DNA of 22,500 nt from Cryptomeria japonica (Eukaryota > Streptophyta > Pinopsida > Cupressales > Cupressaceae): NCBI RefSeq assembly GCF_030272615.1, contig NW_026728913.1:202501-225000 (forward strand), in the 5' to 3' direction. This document shows positions 1-8,885 of the stretch, in pieces. A model generated the notes under the pieces. It searched no databases. It had not been told where the DNA came from and saw only the letters and a list, made by a program, of their open reading frames with translations. Numbering within the stretch: the stretch's first letter is position 1; every line of letters begins with the position of its first letter. A program made the translations under genes and the position numbers.

Positions 1-420
1 GATGACAACCGGGCTGTGAGGAGAGGAGGGATGCAGCCAAGAAAGCAATCAGGGCTCGAGGCAAGGGATGCATCAAGGATAGCAATCATGTTGTGAGGCG
101 AGATTCCAAAGGCTAAACGTGAGAGGCTGCAGGGTCGACTCAGAGAGGTCTATGCATGTGAGAGGCTGAAAGCAAGGTCGACTCGGAGCGGTCTATGCAT
201 CGGGCGCGCTTGGGGCGACTACCAGTGCCAACCCCTTATCCCGCGACGCGTCCGACAAAGAGAACGTTCCAAGGCGGCAGAGGAGGTTACCAGCCGAAGG
301 ATGCAGTAGCAATAACAGGTATAGTTCCGCGGCGGCCGAGAAGACTCACCGCATAGGAATCGGGATGCGAGGCGAGGGATGCGGCGGGAAGGCCCCGACG
401 GCTAAACGGAAGAGGCTGCA
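1..420. repeat. Degenerate left margin of the 188-bp array
   Basis: The stretch shows diverged pieces of the 188-bp unit. GGCTAAACGTGAGAGGCTGCAGG near 110 parallels the GGCTAGACGGAAGAGGCTGCAGG of later units in shorter form, and CGCTTGGGGCGACTACCAGTG near 210 matches the core. A short segment (GAGAGGCTG, GTCGACTC, GGTCTATGCAT) is itself repeated at about 122-205. Edge units that are more diverged than central ones are expected when unequal exchange homogenises the middle of an array. No gene is seen. Confidence 0.75.
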
Positions 421-3400
421 GGGCCGCCTCGGAATGGTCCAAGCATCGGATGCGATTGGGACGACTACCAGTGCCAACCCCTTATCCCGCGATGCGTCCG
501 ATACACAGATAGTTCCAAGGCGGCCGAGGAGCCTCACCGCATATCAATCGGGGTGCGAGGCGAGGGATGGGGCGGGAAGGCCCCAACGGCTAGACGGAAG
601 AGGCTTCAGGGCCACCTCGGAATGGTCCAAGCATCGGACGCGCTTGGGGCGACTGCCAGTGCCAACCCCTTATCCCGCGATGCGTCCGATACACAGATGG
701 TTCCAAGGCGGCCGAGGAGCCTCACCGCATAGCAATCGGGGGTGCGAGGCGAGGGATGGGGCGGGAAGGCCCCAACGGCTAGACGGAAGAGGCTTCAGGG
801 CCGCCTAGGAATGGTCCAAGCATCGGACACGCTTGGGGCGACTACCAGTGACAGCCCCCTATCCCGCGATGCGTCCGATACGAAGATGGTTCCAAGGCGG
901 CCGAGGAGCCTCACCGCATAGCAATCGGGGTGCGAGGTGGGGGATGCGGCGAGATGGCCCCAACGGCTAGACGGAAGAGGCCACAGGGCCGCGTCGGAAT
1001 AGTCCAAGCATCGGACGCGCTTGGGGCGACTACCAGTGACAACCCCTTATCCCGCGATGCGTCCGATACGAAGATAGTTCCAAGGCGGCCGAGGAGCCTC
1101 ACCGCATAGCAATCGGGGTGCGAGGTGGGGGATGCGGCGAGATGGCCCCAACGGCTAGACGGAAGAGGCTGCAGGGCCGCCTCGGAATAGTCCAAGCATC
1201 GGACGCGCTTGGGGCCACTACCAGTGACAACCCCTTATCCCGCGATGCGTCCGATACGAAGATAGTTCCAAGGCGGCCGAAGAGCCTCACCGCATAGCAA
1301 TCGGGGTGCGAGGTGGGGGATGCGGCGAGATGGCCCCAACGGCTAGACGGAAGAGGCCACAGGGCCGCCTCGGAATAGTCCAAGCATCGGACGCGCTTGG
1401 GGCGACTACCAGTGACAACCCCTTATCCCGCGATGCGTCCGATACGAAGATAGTTCCCAGGCGGCCGAGGAGCCTCACCGCATAGCAATCGGGGTGCGAG
1501 GCGAGGGATGCGGCGAGATGGCCCCAAAGGCTAGACGGAAGAGGCTGCAGGGCTGCCTCGGAATAGTCCAAGCATCGGACGCGCTTGGGGCGACTACCAC
1601 TGCCAACCCCTTATCCCGCGATGCGTCCGATACACAGATAGTTCCGAGGCGGCCGAGGAGGTGGGGGATGCAGCGAGATGGCCCCAACGGCTAGACGGAA
1701 GAGGCTGCAGGGCCGCCTCGGAATAGTCCAAGCATCGGACGCGCTTGGGGCGACTACCAGTGACAACCCCTTATCCCGCGATGCGTCCGATACACAGATA
1801 GTTCCGAGGCGGCCAAGGAGCCTCACCGCATAGCAATCGTGGTGCGAGGTGGGGGATGCGGCGAGATGGCCCCAACGGCTAGACGGAAGAGGCTGCAGGG
1901 CCGCCTCGGAATGGTCCAAGCATCGGATGCGCTTGGGGCGACTACCACTGCCAACCCCTTATCCCGCGATGCGTCCGATACACAGATAGTTCCAAGGCGG
2001 CCGAGGAGCCTCACAGCATAGCAATCAGGGTGCGAGGCGAGGGATGCGGCGAGAAAGCCCCAACGGCTAGAGGGAAGAGGCTTCAGGTCCGCCTCGGAAT
2101 GGTCCAAGCATCGGACGCGCTTGGGGCGACTACCAGTGACAACCCCTTATCCCGCGACGCGTCCGATACACAGATAGTTCCAAGGCGGCCGAGGAGCCTC
2201 ACCGCATAGCAATCGGGGTGCGAGGCGAGGGATGCGGCGAGAAGGACCCAACGGCTACACGGAAGAGGCTTCGGGGCCGCCTCGGAATGGTCCAAGAATC
2301 GGACGCGCTTGGGGCGACTACCAGTGACAACCCCTTATCCCGCGACGCGTCCGATACACAGATAGTTCCAAGGCGGCCGAGGAGCCTCACCGCATAGCAA
2401 TCGGGGTGCGAGGCGAGGGATGCGGCGAGAAGGACCCAATGGCTAGACGGAAGAGGCTTCGGGGCCGCCTCGGAATGGTCCAAGCATCGGACGCGCTTGG
2501 GGCGACTACCAGTGACAACCCCTTATCCCGCGACGCGTCCGATACACAGATAGTTCCAAGGCGGCCGAGGAGCCTCACCGCATAGCAATCGGGGTGCGAG
2601 GCGAGGGATGCGGCGAGAAGGACCCAACGGCTAGACGGAAGAGGCTTCGGGTCCGCCTCGGAATGGTCCAAGCATCGGACGCGCTTGGGGCGACTACCAG
2701 TGACAACCCCTTATCCCGCGACGCGTCCGATACACAGATAGTTCCAAGGCGGCCGAGGAGCCTCACCGCATAGCAATCGGGGTGCGAGGCGAGGGATGCG
2801 GCGAGAAGGACCCAACGGCTAGACGGAAGAGGCTTCGGGTCCGCCTCGGAATGGTCCAAGCATCGGACGCGCTTGGGGCGACTACCAGTGACAACCCCTT
2901 ATCCCGCGACGCGTCCGATACACAGATAGTTCCAAGGCGGCCGAGGAGCCTCACCGCATAGCAATCGGGGTGCGAGGCGAGGGATGCGGCGAGAAGGACC
3001 CAACGGCTAGACGGAAGAGGCTTCGGGTCCGCCTCGGAATGGTCCAAGCATCGGACGCGCTTGGGGCGACTACCAGTGACAACCCCTTATCCCGCGACGC
3101 GTCCGATACACAGATAGTTCCGAGGCGGCCGAGGAGCCTCACCGCATAGCAATCGGGGTGCGAGGCGAAGGATGCGGCGAGAAGGACCCAACGGCTAGAC
3201 GGAAGAGGCTTCGGGTCCGCCTCGGAATGGTCCAAGCATCGGACGCGCTTGGGGCGACTACCAGTGACAACCCCTTATCCCGCGACGCGTCCGATACACA
3301 GATAGTTCCAAGGCGGCCGAGGAGCCTCACCGCATAGCAATCGGGGTGCGAGGCGAGGGATGCGGCGAGAAGGACCCAACGGCTAGACGGAAGAGGCTTC

Positions 3401-4290
3401 AGGGCCGCCTCGGAATGGTCCAAGCATCGAACGCGCTTGGGGCGACTACCAGTGACAACCCCTTATCCCGCGACGCGTCCGATACACAGATAGTTCCGAG
3501 GCGGCCGAGGAGCCTCACCGCATAGCAATCGGGGTGCGAGGCGAGGGATGCGGCGAGAAGGACCCAACGGCTAGACGGAAGAGGCTTCAGGGCCGCCTCG
3601 GAATGGTCCAAGCATCGGACGCGCTTGGGGCGACTACCAGTGACAACCCCTTATCCCGCGACGCGTCCGATACACAGATAGTTCCGAGGCGGCCGAGGAG
3701 CCTCACCGCATAGCAATCGGGGTGCGAGGCGAGGGATGCGGCGAGAAGGACCCAACGGCTAGACGGAAGAGGCTTCAGGGCCGCCTCGGAATGGTCCAAG
3801 CATCGGACGCGCTTGGGGCGACTACCAATGACAACCCCTTATCCCGCGACGCGTCCGATACACAGATAGTTCCGAGGCGGCCGAGGAGCCTCACCGCATA
3901 GCAATCGGGGTGCGAGGCGAGGGATGCGGCGAGAAGGACCCAACGGCTAGACGGAAGAGGCTTCAGGGCCGCCTCGGAATGGTCCAAGCATCGGACGCGC
4001 TTGGGGCGACTACCAGTGACAACCCCTTATCCCGCGACGCGTCCGATACACAGATAGTTCCGAGGCGGCCGAGGAGCCTCACCGCATAGCAATCGGGGTG
4101 CGAGGCGAGGGATGCGGCGAGAAGGACCCAACGGCTAGACGGAAGAGGCTTCAGGGCCGCCTCGGAATGGTCCAAGCATCGGACGCGCTTGGGGCGACTA
4201 CCGTTGCCAACCCCTTATCCCGCGATGCGTCTGATACACAGATAGTTCCGAGGCGGCCGAGGAGCCTCACCGCATAGCAATCGGGTTGCG
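421..4290. repeat. 188-bp tandem repeat array, 21 units
   Basis: Units start at GGGCCGCCTCGGAATGG or a close variant at 421, 609, 798, 986, 1174, 1362, 1550, 1710, 1898, 2086, 2274, 2462, 2650, 2838, 3026, 3214, 3402, 3590, 3778, 3966 and 4154. The period is 188 bp except 609-797 (189 bp, one extra G) and 1550-1709 (160 bp, a 28-bp deletion). The last unit is cut at about 4290. Units left of about 2090 mostly carry CGCGATGCGTCC and GATGGCCCC. Units to the right carry CGCGACGCGTCC and GAAGGACCC and are more uniform, which suggests recent amplification on the right. The period is not a multiple of three, so short frames restart in every unit, and I read the array as non-coding. Spacer or ETS subrepeat is inferred. 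Confidence 0.97.
3591..3694. repeat. Two-step coaxial inverted repeat in a 188-bp unit (representative)
   Basis: GGCCGCCTCGGAA at 3591-3603 is the exact reverse complement of TTCCGAGGCGGCC at 3682-3694. Inside it, ATCGGACGCG at 3614-3623 is the exact reverse complement of CGCGTCCGAT at 3662-3671. Both pairs share the same centre (3642.5), and exactly 10 unpaired bases separate the arms on each side. The same layout recurs in the array. In units with TTCCAAGG the outer stem has one A/G change, and in left-hand units the inner stem is 9 bp. It could form a cruciform in DNA or a long hairpin in RNA. Function is unknown. Confidence 0.9.
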
Positions 4291-4532
4291 AGGCAGATTA
4301 TTGGGAAGGGAACCCCCTGGGATGCGGCTCAAGCAGTGCCCAAAGGGACTGGAATGCGGAATCACATCGAGAGACCCAAATGCTATACGAGGGCTCAAAT
4401 CGAATTATCGATTTGGCCACGACATGGACGCATCGGAACGACTACCTTTGCCGAACCACTCGCAATTGCATCCATACCGAAACCAATAGACATTTCCGTT
4501 AGAGCCCTCGCATAGCATTCGGGAATCTCGCA

Positions 4533-4622
4533 TGCCCCTCTAAATCGACCAATGCTGGCGCTCAATGAAAATCCGAGCGCTACCACCGTTCGAGCGCCAG
4601 CATTGGTCGAGTTAGAGGGGCA
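4533..4622. repeat. 31-bp inverted repeat (hairpin) beside the first promoter
   Basis: The left arm 4533-4563 (begins TGCCCCTCTAAATCG) is the reverse complement of the right arm 4592-4622 (ends TCGAGTTAGAGGGGCA), with one mismatch in 31 positions. The loop is 28 nt, 4564-4591. Read on the - strand, the right arm starts about 30 bases downstream of the predicted Pol I start at 4654, so a transcript would fold into this stem near its 5' end. Read on + it would lie just upstream of the TATA. Degenerate versions occur at the same place in the next two units. Confidence 0.93.
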
Positions 4623-4649
4623 CGGGGGAGAATGCTCCAGTCAACACCT

Positions 4650-4659
4650 CCCCTATATA
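4650..4659 (-). promoter_or_regulatory. Pol I-like core promoter, copy 1 (leftmost)
   Basis: The - strand reads TATATAGGGG, which matches the plant rRNA promoter consensus TATATA(R)GGG. Transcription would start near the A opposite 4654 and run left. This copy is closest to the 188-bp array and could be the gene promoter if 18S lies beyond the left edge. The + strand reading TATATAAG resembles a Pol II TATA box but lacks the G run that the Pol I consensus needs. Confidence 0.65.
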
Positions 4660-5019
4660 AGTTATTTGTCCGATTCTCGCACAACCGTAGTCTGCCTCGT
4701 CGAATCAAACAACGGTCCCAGATTCCGACTTCCGTTCCGTAGAGACCCAAAAGCTAGATGGAGGCTCGCAAGAAAGAGAGTCGGCGCATAGCAATCGGGT
4801 TTCTCGAACGTTTAGGGACCGAGCTCACTTGCGGATAGGGCAAAATCCGCCAAGCAACCCAAAAGCTAGACGGGGGCTCGAATCGAATCGCCTAGGCGGC
4901 CACAACAACGACGTGTTGGATCGACTACCAGTGCCAAACCATTCAGCAAGACTAGTCTGTGTCGAGGCCGGATAGAGATTCTCAGAGAGCGCCCGCATAG
5001 CATTTAGGAGACCTGCCGC

Positions 5020-5110
5020 GTCCCTCACACTCGACAAATGGTGGTGCACGTTTATAAATCCGAGCGATCCCAACCCTTTCAAGCACCAACATCGGTCGAG
5101 ATAGAGGGGC
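5020..5110. repeat. Degenerate palindrome beside promoter copy 2
   Basis: Arms 5020-5049 and 5081-5110 are imperfect reverse complements, with about 21 of 30 positions pairing. They occupy the same place relative to the promoter as the 4533-4622 hairpin, and the loops share ATCCGAGCG. This looks like a decayed copy of the same structure. Confidence 0.65.
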
Positions 5111-5139
5111 ACGGAGGGGGCTGCGTGAGACAACACAGT

Positions 5140-5149
5140 CCCCTATATA
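5140..5149 (-). promoter_or_regulatory. Pol I-like core promoter, copy 2
   Basis: TATATAGGGG on the - strand, 490 bp from copy 1. The upstream flank on that strand, CGGACAAATAACT, is the same as in copies 1 and 3. Confidence 0.6.
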
Positions 5150-5460
5150 AGTTATTTGTCCGATTCTCACACATCCGAAGAATGGTCATCAAATCGGACA
5201 ACAGCCCAAACTTCCGACTTCCGTCCCAGAAAGCCCAAGAGCTATCTAAAACGTTCATGGCCGGAACTCGATCGCGGCTATACCAGTCCGCCAAGCAACC
5301 CAAAAGCTAGACTGGAGCTCTAGTCGAATCACCTCTGTGGCCATTGCAAGGACGTGTTGGAGCGACTACCATTGCCGAACCATTCCGCAGGTCGAGTCCA
5401 TACCAAGGCCGCATAGAGATTCACGATGAGCTCCTGCATAGCAATCAGGAGACTTGCCGT

Positions 5461-5550
5461 GTCCATCACAATCGATAAATCCTGGTGCAAGATTTTTGCA
5501 TCCGAGCGCTCCAACCAGTCGAGCACCAGCATCAATCGACATAAACGGGC
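5461..5550. repeat. Degenerate palindrome beside promoter copy 3
   Basis: CTGGTGC near 5482-5488 and AATCGAT near 5470-5476 have reverse-complement partners GCACCAG at 5523-5529 and AATCGAC near 5534. The loop again holds ATCCGAGCGCT. The stem is weaker than in copy 1 but sits at the same spacing from the promoter. Confidence 0.5.
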
Positions 5551-5580
5551 ACGGGGGGAGGATGCTCGAGAACACTACCT

Positions 5581-5590
5581 CCCCTATATA
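5581..5590 (-). promoter_or_regulatory. Pol I-like core promoter, copy 3
   Basis: TATATAGGGG on the - strand, 441 bp from copy 2, with the CGGACAAATAACT upstream flank. Confidence 0.6.
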
Positions 5591-5720
5591 AGTTATTTGT
5601 CCGATTCTCAAGCAGCCGAAGTCTGGTCATCGAATCGGGTCAAAGACCACAACTTCCGACTTTACCCACAATGCAAGTCATCGAATCGAACATCGGCCCC
5701 CGAGTCGGACTCCATGCGTA

Positions 5721-6030
5721 TGTCAGGTCATCGGACCCAAATTCCGCCTTCCTGCGCATGGCGGGCCATCAATATCAACTCGGTCATCGGACCCAAACTC
5801 CGCCTTTTTGCGTATGGCACGCCTTCAAATCGGTCATCGGACCCAAATTCCGCCTTCCTGTGCATGGCGGGCCATCAACATCAACTCGGTCATCGGACCC
5901 AAATTCCGCCTTTCTGCGCATGGCACGCCATCAACTCGGTCATCGGACCCAAATTCCGCCTTCCTGCGCATGGCAGGTCATCGGACACAAATTCAGACCT
6001 CGCCAATATGCCTACGTATCGAATCGGTCA
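5721..6030. repeat. 50/56-bp tandem repeat (CATCGGACCCAA array)
   Basis: CATCGGACCCAA or a close variant starts at 5729, 5785, 5835, 5891, 5941, 5979 and 6029. Spacings are 56, 50, 56, 50, 38 and 50 bp, so 50-bp and 56-bp forms alternate. Each unit continues with an ATTCCGCCTT-like word and CTGCGCATGGC. The array runs into the first 311-bp unit, which carries the same word. Three + frames stay open across it, which fits repeat structure and not coding. Confidence 0.85.
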
Positions 6031-6125
6031 TCGGACCCAACTTCCGACTTCATCCATACTGTAGGGTCTTTGAGGTTGGCGCGGTGCGCTCAACCCAGGG
6101 AGTCGACCCATCGAAGCATACACCT

Positions 6126-6135
6126 CCCCTATATA
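6126..6135 (-). promoter_or_regulatory. Pol I-like core promoter, copy 4
   Basis: TATATAGGGG on the - strand, in the first 311-bp unit. From here on the upstream flank is CGGACAAATAGCT. Confidence 0.6.
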
Positions 6136-6436
6136 AGCTATTTGTCCGATTCCCACACCTGTGTAGTTTGCACCTCTGACCAGGACATCGACCCCAACTT
6201 CCGAACTCGACTGCAACGACGGCACCAGCGCCTTGGTGCGCACCTTGCGACGCACAGTCCCAACATTCGCCTTCCTGCACATGGCAGGTCATCGGACCCA
6301 AATTCCGACCTCGCGAGTATGCCTACATATCGAATCGGTCATCGGACCCAACTTCCGACTTCATCCATACCGTAGGGTCTTTGAGGTTGGCGCGGTGCGC
6401 TCAACCCGGGGAGTCGACCCAACGAAGCATACACCT

Positions 6437-6446
6437 CCCCTATATA
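6437..6446 (-). promoter_or_regulatory. Pol I-like core promoter, copy 5
   Basis: TATATAGGGG on the - strand in the second 311-bp unit, with flanks as in copy 4. Confidence 0.6.
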
Positions 6447-6747
6447 AGCTATTTGTCCGATTCCCACACCTGTGTAGTTTGCACCTCCGATCAAGACATC
6501 GACCCCAACTTCCGAACTCGCCTCCAACGACCGAACCAGCGCCTTGGTGCGCACCTTGCAACGCACAGTGCCAACATTCGCCTTCCTGCACGTGGCAGGT
6601 CATCGGACCCAAATTCCGACCTCGCGAGTATGCCTACATATCGAATCGGTCATCGGACCCAACTTCCGACTTCATCCATACCGTAGGGTCTTTGAGGTTG
6701 GCGCGGTGCGCTCAACCCGGGGAGTCGACCCAACGAAGCATACACCT

Positions 6748-6757
6748 CCCCTATATA
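6748..6757 (-). promoter_or_regulatory. Pol I-like core promoter, copy 6
   Basis: TATATAGGGG on the - strand in the third 311-bp unit. Confidence 0.6.
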
Positions 6758-7058
6758 AGCTATTTGTCCGATTCCCACACCTGTGTAGCTTGCACCTCCG
6801 ATCAGGACATCGACCCCAACTTCCGAACTCGACTAAAAAGACCGCACCAGCGCCTTGGTGTGCACCTTGCAACGCACAGTGTCAACATTCGCCTTCCTGC
6901 ACATGGCAGGTCATCGGACCCAAATTCCGACCTCATGAGCATACCTACTAATCGAATCGGTCATCGGACCCAACTTCCGACTTCATCCATACCGTAGGGT
7001 CTTTGAGGTTGGCGCGGTGCGCTCAACCTGGGGAGTCGACCCATCGAAGCATACACCT

Positions 7059-7068
7059 CCCCTATATA
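7059..7068 (-). promoter_or_regulatory. Pol I-like core promoter, copy 7
   Basis: TATATAGGGG on the - strand in the fourth, truncated 311-bp unit. The 52-bp array lies between this copy and copy 8, so the gap to the next promoter is 883 bp. Confidence 0.6.
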
Positions 7069-7174
7069 AGCTATTTGTCCGATTCCGACACCTGTGTAGT
7101 TTGCACCTCCGCTCAGGACATCGACCCCAACTTCCGAACTCGCCTGCAACGACCGAACCAGCGCCTTGGTGCGC

Positions 7175-7812
7175 ACCAAAAGTGCGCACTTTTGGAGGGC
7201 ACTTTTGTGCGCTCCAAAGGTGCGCACTTTTGGAGGGCACTTTTCTGCGCTCCAAAGGTGCGCACTTTTGGAGGGCACTTTTTGGAGGGCACTTTTCTGC
7301 GCTCCAAAGGTGCGCACTTTTGGAGGGCACTTTTTGGAGGGCACTTTTCTGCGCTCCAAAGGTGCGCACTTTTGGAGGGCACTTTTTGGAGGGCACTTTT
7401 CTGCGCTCCAAAGGTGCGCACTTTTGGAGGGCACTTTTTGGAGGGCACTTTTCTGCGCTCCAAAGGTGCGCACTTTTGGAGGGCACTTTTTGGAGGGCAC
7501 TTTTCTGCGCTCCAAAGGTGCGCACTTTTGGAGGGCACTTTTTGGAGGGCACTTTTCTGCGCTCCAAAGGTGCGCACTTTTGGAGGGCACTTTTTGGAGG
7601 GCACTTTTCTGCGCTCCAAAGGTGCGCACTTTTGGAGGGCACTTTTTGGAGGGCACTTTTCTGCGCTCCAAAGGTGCGCACTTTTGGAGGGCACTTTTTG
7701 GAGGGCACTTTTCTGCGCTCCAAAGGTGCGCACTTTTGGAGGGCACTTTTGTGCACTCCAAAGGTGCGCACTTTTGGAGGGCACTTTTCCTGTGCTCCAA
7801 AGGTGCACACCT
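7175..7812. repeat. 52-bp tandem repeat array
   Basis: Ten near-identical 52-bp units start at CTGCGCTCC at 7245, 7297, 7349, 7401, 7453, 7505, 7557, 7609, 7661 and 7713. Shorter variants flank them at 7175-7244 and 7745-7812. Each unit is built from GGTGCGCACTTTTGGAGGGC plus a second, shorter GGAGGGCACTTTT. The array has no stop codons in several frames on either strand, which produces open frames of 240-300 residues. The period is 1 mod 3, so a reading frame cycles through all three phases, and I call it non-coding. Confidence 0.96.
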
Positions 7813-7941
7813 AGGTGAGCACCTTCGACCACACCTTGTAGCACACCAAACTCTGACTTTCGACTTCATCCGCAATGCAGGGTCTTTGAGGTTGGCGCAA
7901 TGCGCACAACCAGGGGAGTCGACCCATCAAACCCAACACCT

Positions 7942-7951
7942 CCCCTATATA
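7942..7951 (-). promoter_or_regulatory. Pol I-like core promoter, copy 8
   Basis: TATATAGGGG on the - strand in the first 157-bp unit. The upstream flank on that strand is CAGACAAATAGCT. Confidence 0.6.
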
Positions 7952-8098
7952 AGCTATTTGTCTGATTCTCATACATGCGTAGCCTGCAGGAGCAATTAGG
8001 ACATCGACCCCAACTTTCGGCTTCTAAACGAAAACAAGGTCTTTGAGGTTGGTGTAATGCGAACAACTAGGGGAGTCAACCCATCAAACCCAACACCT

Positions 8099-8108
8099 CC
8101 CCTATATA
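8099..8108 (-). promoter_or_regulatory. Pol I-like core promoter, copy 9
   Basis: TATATAGGGG on the - strand, 157 bp from copy 8. Confidence 0.6.
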
Positions 8109-8255
8109 AGCTATTTGTCTGATTCTCATACATGTGTAGTCTACAGGAGCAATTAGGACATCGACCCCAACTTTTGACTTCTTAACGAAAACAAGGTCTT
8201 TGAGGTTGACGTAATGCGCACAACCAGGGGAGTCGACCCATCAAACCCAACACCT

Positions 8256-8265
8256 CCCCTATATA
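8256..8265 (-). promoter_or_regulatory. Pol I-like core promoter, copy 10
   Basis: TATATAGGGG on the - strand, 157 bp from copy 9. Confidence 0.6.
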
Positions 8266-8412
8266 AGCTATTTGTCCGATTCTCATACATGTGTAGCCTG
8301 CAGGAGCCATTAGGACATTGACCCCAACTTTTGACTTCTTAACGAAAACAAGGTCTTTGAGGTTGGCGTAATGCGCACAACCAAGGGAGTTGACCCATCA
8401 AACCCAACACCT

Positions 8413-8422
8413 CCCCTATATA
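8413..8422 (-). promoter_or_regulatory. Pol I-like core promoter, copy 11
   Basis: TATATAGGGG on the - strand, 157 bp from copy 10. Confidence 0.6.
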
Positions 8423-8632
8423 AGCTATTTGTCTGATTCTCATACATGTGTAGCCTGCAACAACGATTAGGACATCCACCCCAACTTCTGAATTCGTCTG
8501 CGTTGACCGCACCAAAGGTGCACGCCTTGGTGCTCACCAAAATCCGACTTCCGACTTCTTCTGCTATGCGGGGTCTTTGAGGTTGGCGCAGTGCGCACAA
8601 CCAGGGGAGTCAACCCACCGAATGCAACACCT

Positions 8633-8642
8633 CCCCTATATA
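8633..8642 (-). promoter_or_regulatory. Pol I-like core promoter, copy 12
   Basis: TATATAGGGG on the - strand, 220 bp from copy 11 because of the longer unit. Confidence 0.6.
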
Positions 8643-8789
8643 AGCTATTTGTCTGATTCTCATACATGCGTAGACTGCAGCAATGATTAGGACATCCACC
8701 CCAACTTTTGACTTCTTAAACAAGACAGGGTCTTTGAAGTTGGTGCAGTGCACACAACCAGGGGAGTCGACCCATCAAACGCAACACCT

Positions 8790-8799
8790 CCCCTATATA
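8790..8799 (-). promoter_or_regulatory. Pol I-like core promoter, copy 13 (rightmost)
   Basis: TATATAGGGG on the - strand, with one extra base just upstream on that strand (CTTTATATAGGGG against CTTATATAGGGG elsewhere). This is the promoter nearest the 5S gene, 2.7 kb away and pointing away from it. Confidence 0.55.
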
Positions 8800-8885
8800 A
8801 AGCTATTTGTCCGATTCTCATACGTGTAGTCTGCAGCAGCGATTAGGACATCGACCCCAACTTCCGAATTCGTTTGCATTGACCG

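Larger units (their letters stand above)
4291..5670. repeat. Large promoter-bearing spacer units, three diverged copies
   Basis: Three successive units contain a segment that begins near CCAAAAGCTAGA (4749, 4860, 5300; a relative at about 4377), a GCGACTACC-like core, CGCATAGCA, a palindrome, the promoter word, and then a tail with ATTCCGACTTCCG. Promoter words are 490 and 441 bp apart. The copies are much more diverged than the arrays on either side. The middle segment is visibly related to the 188-bp unit (GCTAGACGG, GACTACCAGTGCC, CGCATAGCA). Short frames here are not conserved between copies, so no gene is called. Confidence 0.8.
5976..7174. repeat. 311-bp tandem units, four copies
   Basis: Copies run about 5976-6286, 6287-6597, 6598-6908 and 6909-7174. 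The promoter words are exactly 311 bp apart (6126, 6437, 6748, 7059). Each unit holds two CATCGGACCCAA words, GGGTCTTTGAGGTTGGCGC, the promoter 64 bp further on, ACATCGACCCCAACTTCCGA, and a GCGCCTTGGTGCGCACC tail. In the fourth copy the tail passes straight into the 52-bp array, so that unit is truncated. Frames up to about 250 aa on both strands follow the repeat and are not considered genes. Confidence 0.92.
7813..8885. repeat. 157-bp tandem promoter units
   Basis: GTCTTTGAGGTTGG-type unit starts lie at 7882, 8039, 8196, 8353, 8573 and 8730, with a truncated, promoter-less unit at 9032. Spacings are 157, 157, 157, 220 and 157 bp. The promoter TATATA always lies 64 bp after GTCTTT, exactly as in the 311-bp units. 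The unit equals the 311-bp unit minus about 154 bp from its middle. The 220-bp interval (8353-8572) retains an extra GACCGCACCAAAGGTGCACG segment. Confidence 0.9.

Noticed and set aside
911-4175. Series of similar 70-94 residue - frames starting MDHSEA or MDYSEA
   Set aside because: They restart every 188 bp in shifted phase and change with the repeat. I see no codon-level constraint.
421-4290. CRISPR-like array
   Set aside because: Units are contiguous without unique spacers, and the rest of the window is plant-like.
6961-7875. Overlapping open frames of 240-304 residues on both strands around the 52-bp array
   Set aside because: At least six overlap over the same repeat. They fit a stop-free repeat and not a gene.
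4654-8800. TATATAAG read on + as Pol II TATA boxes
   Set aside because: Possible, but the adjoining base pattern fits the Pol I consensus on the - strand better, and no + gene follows at the expected distance.
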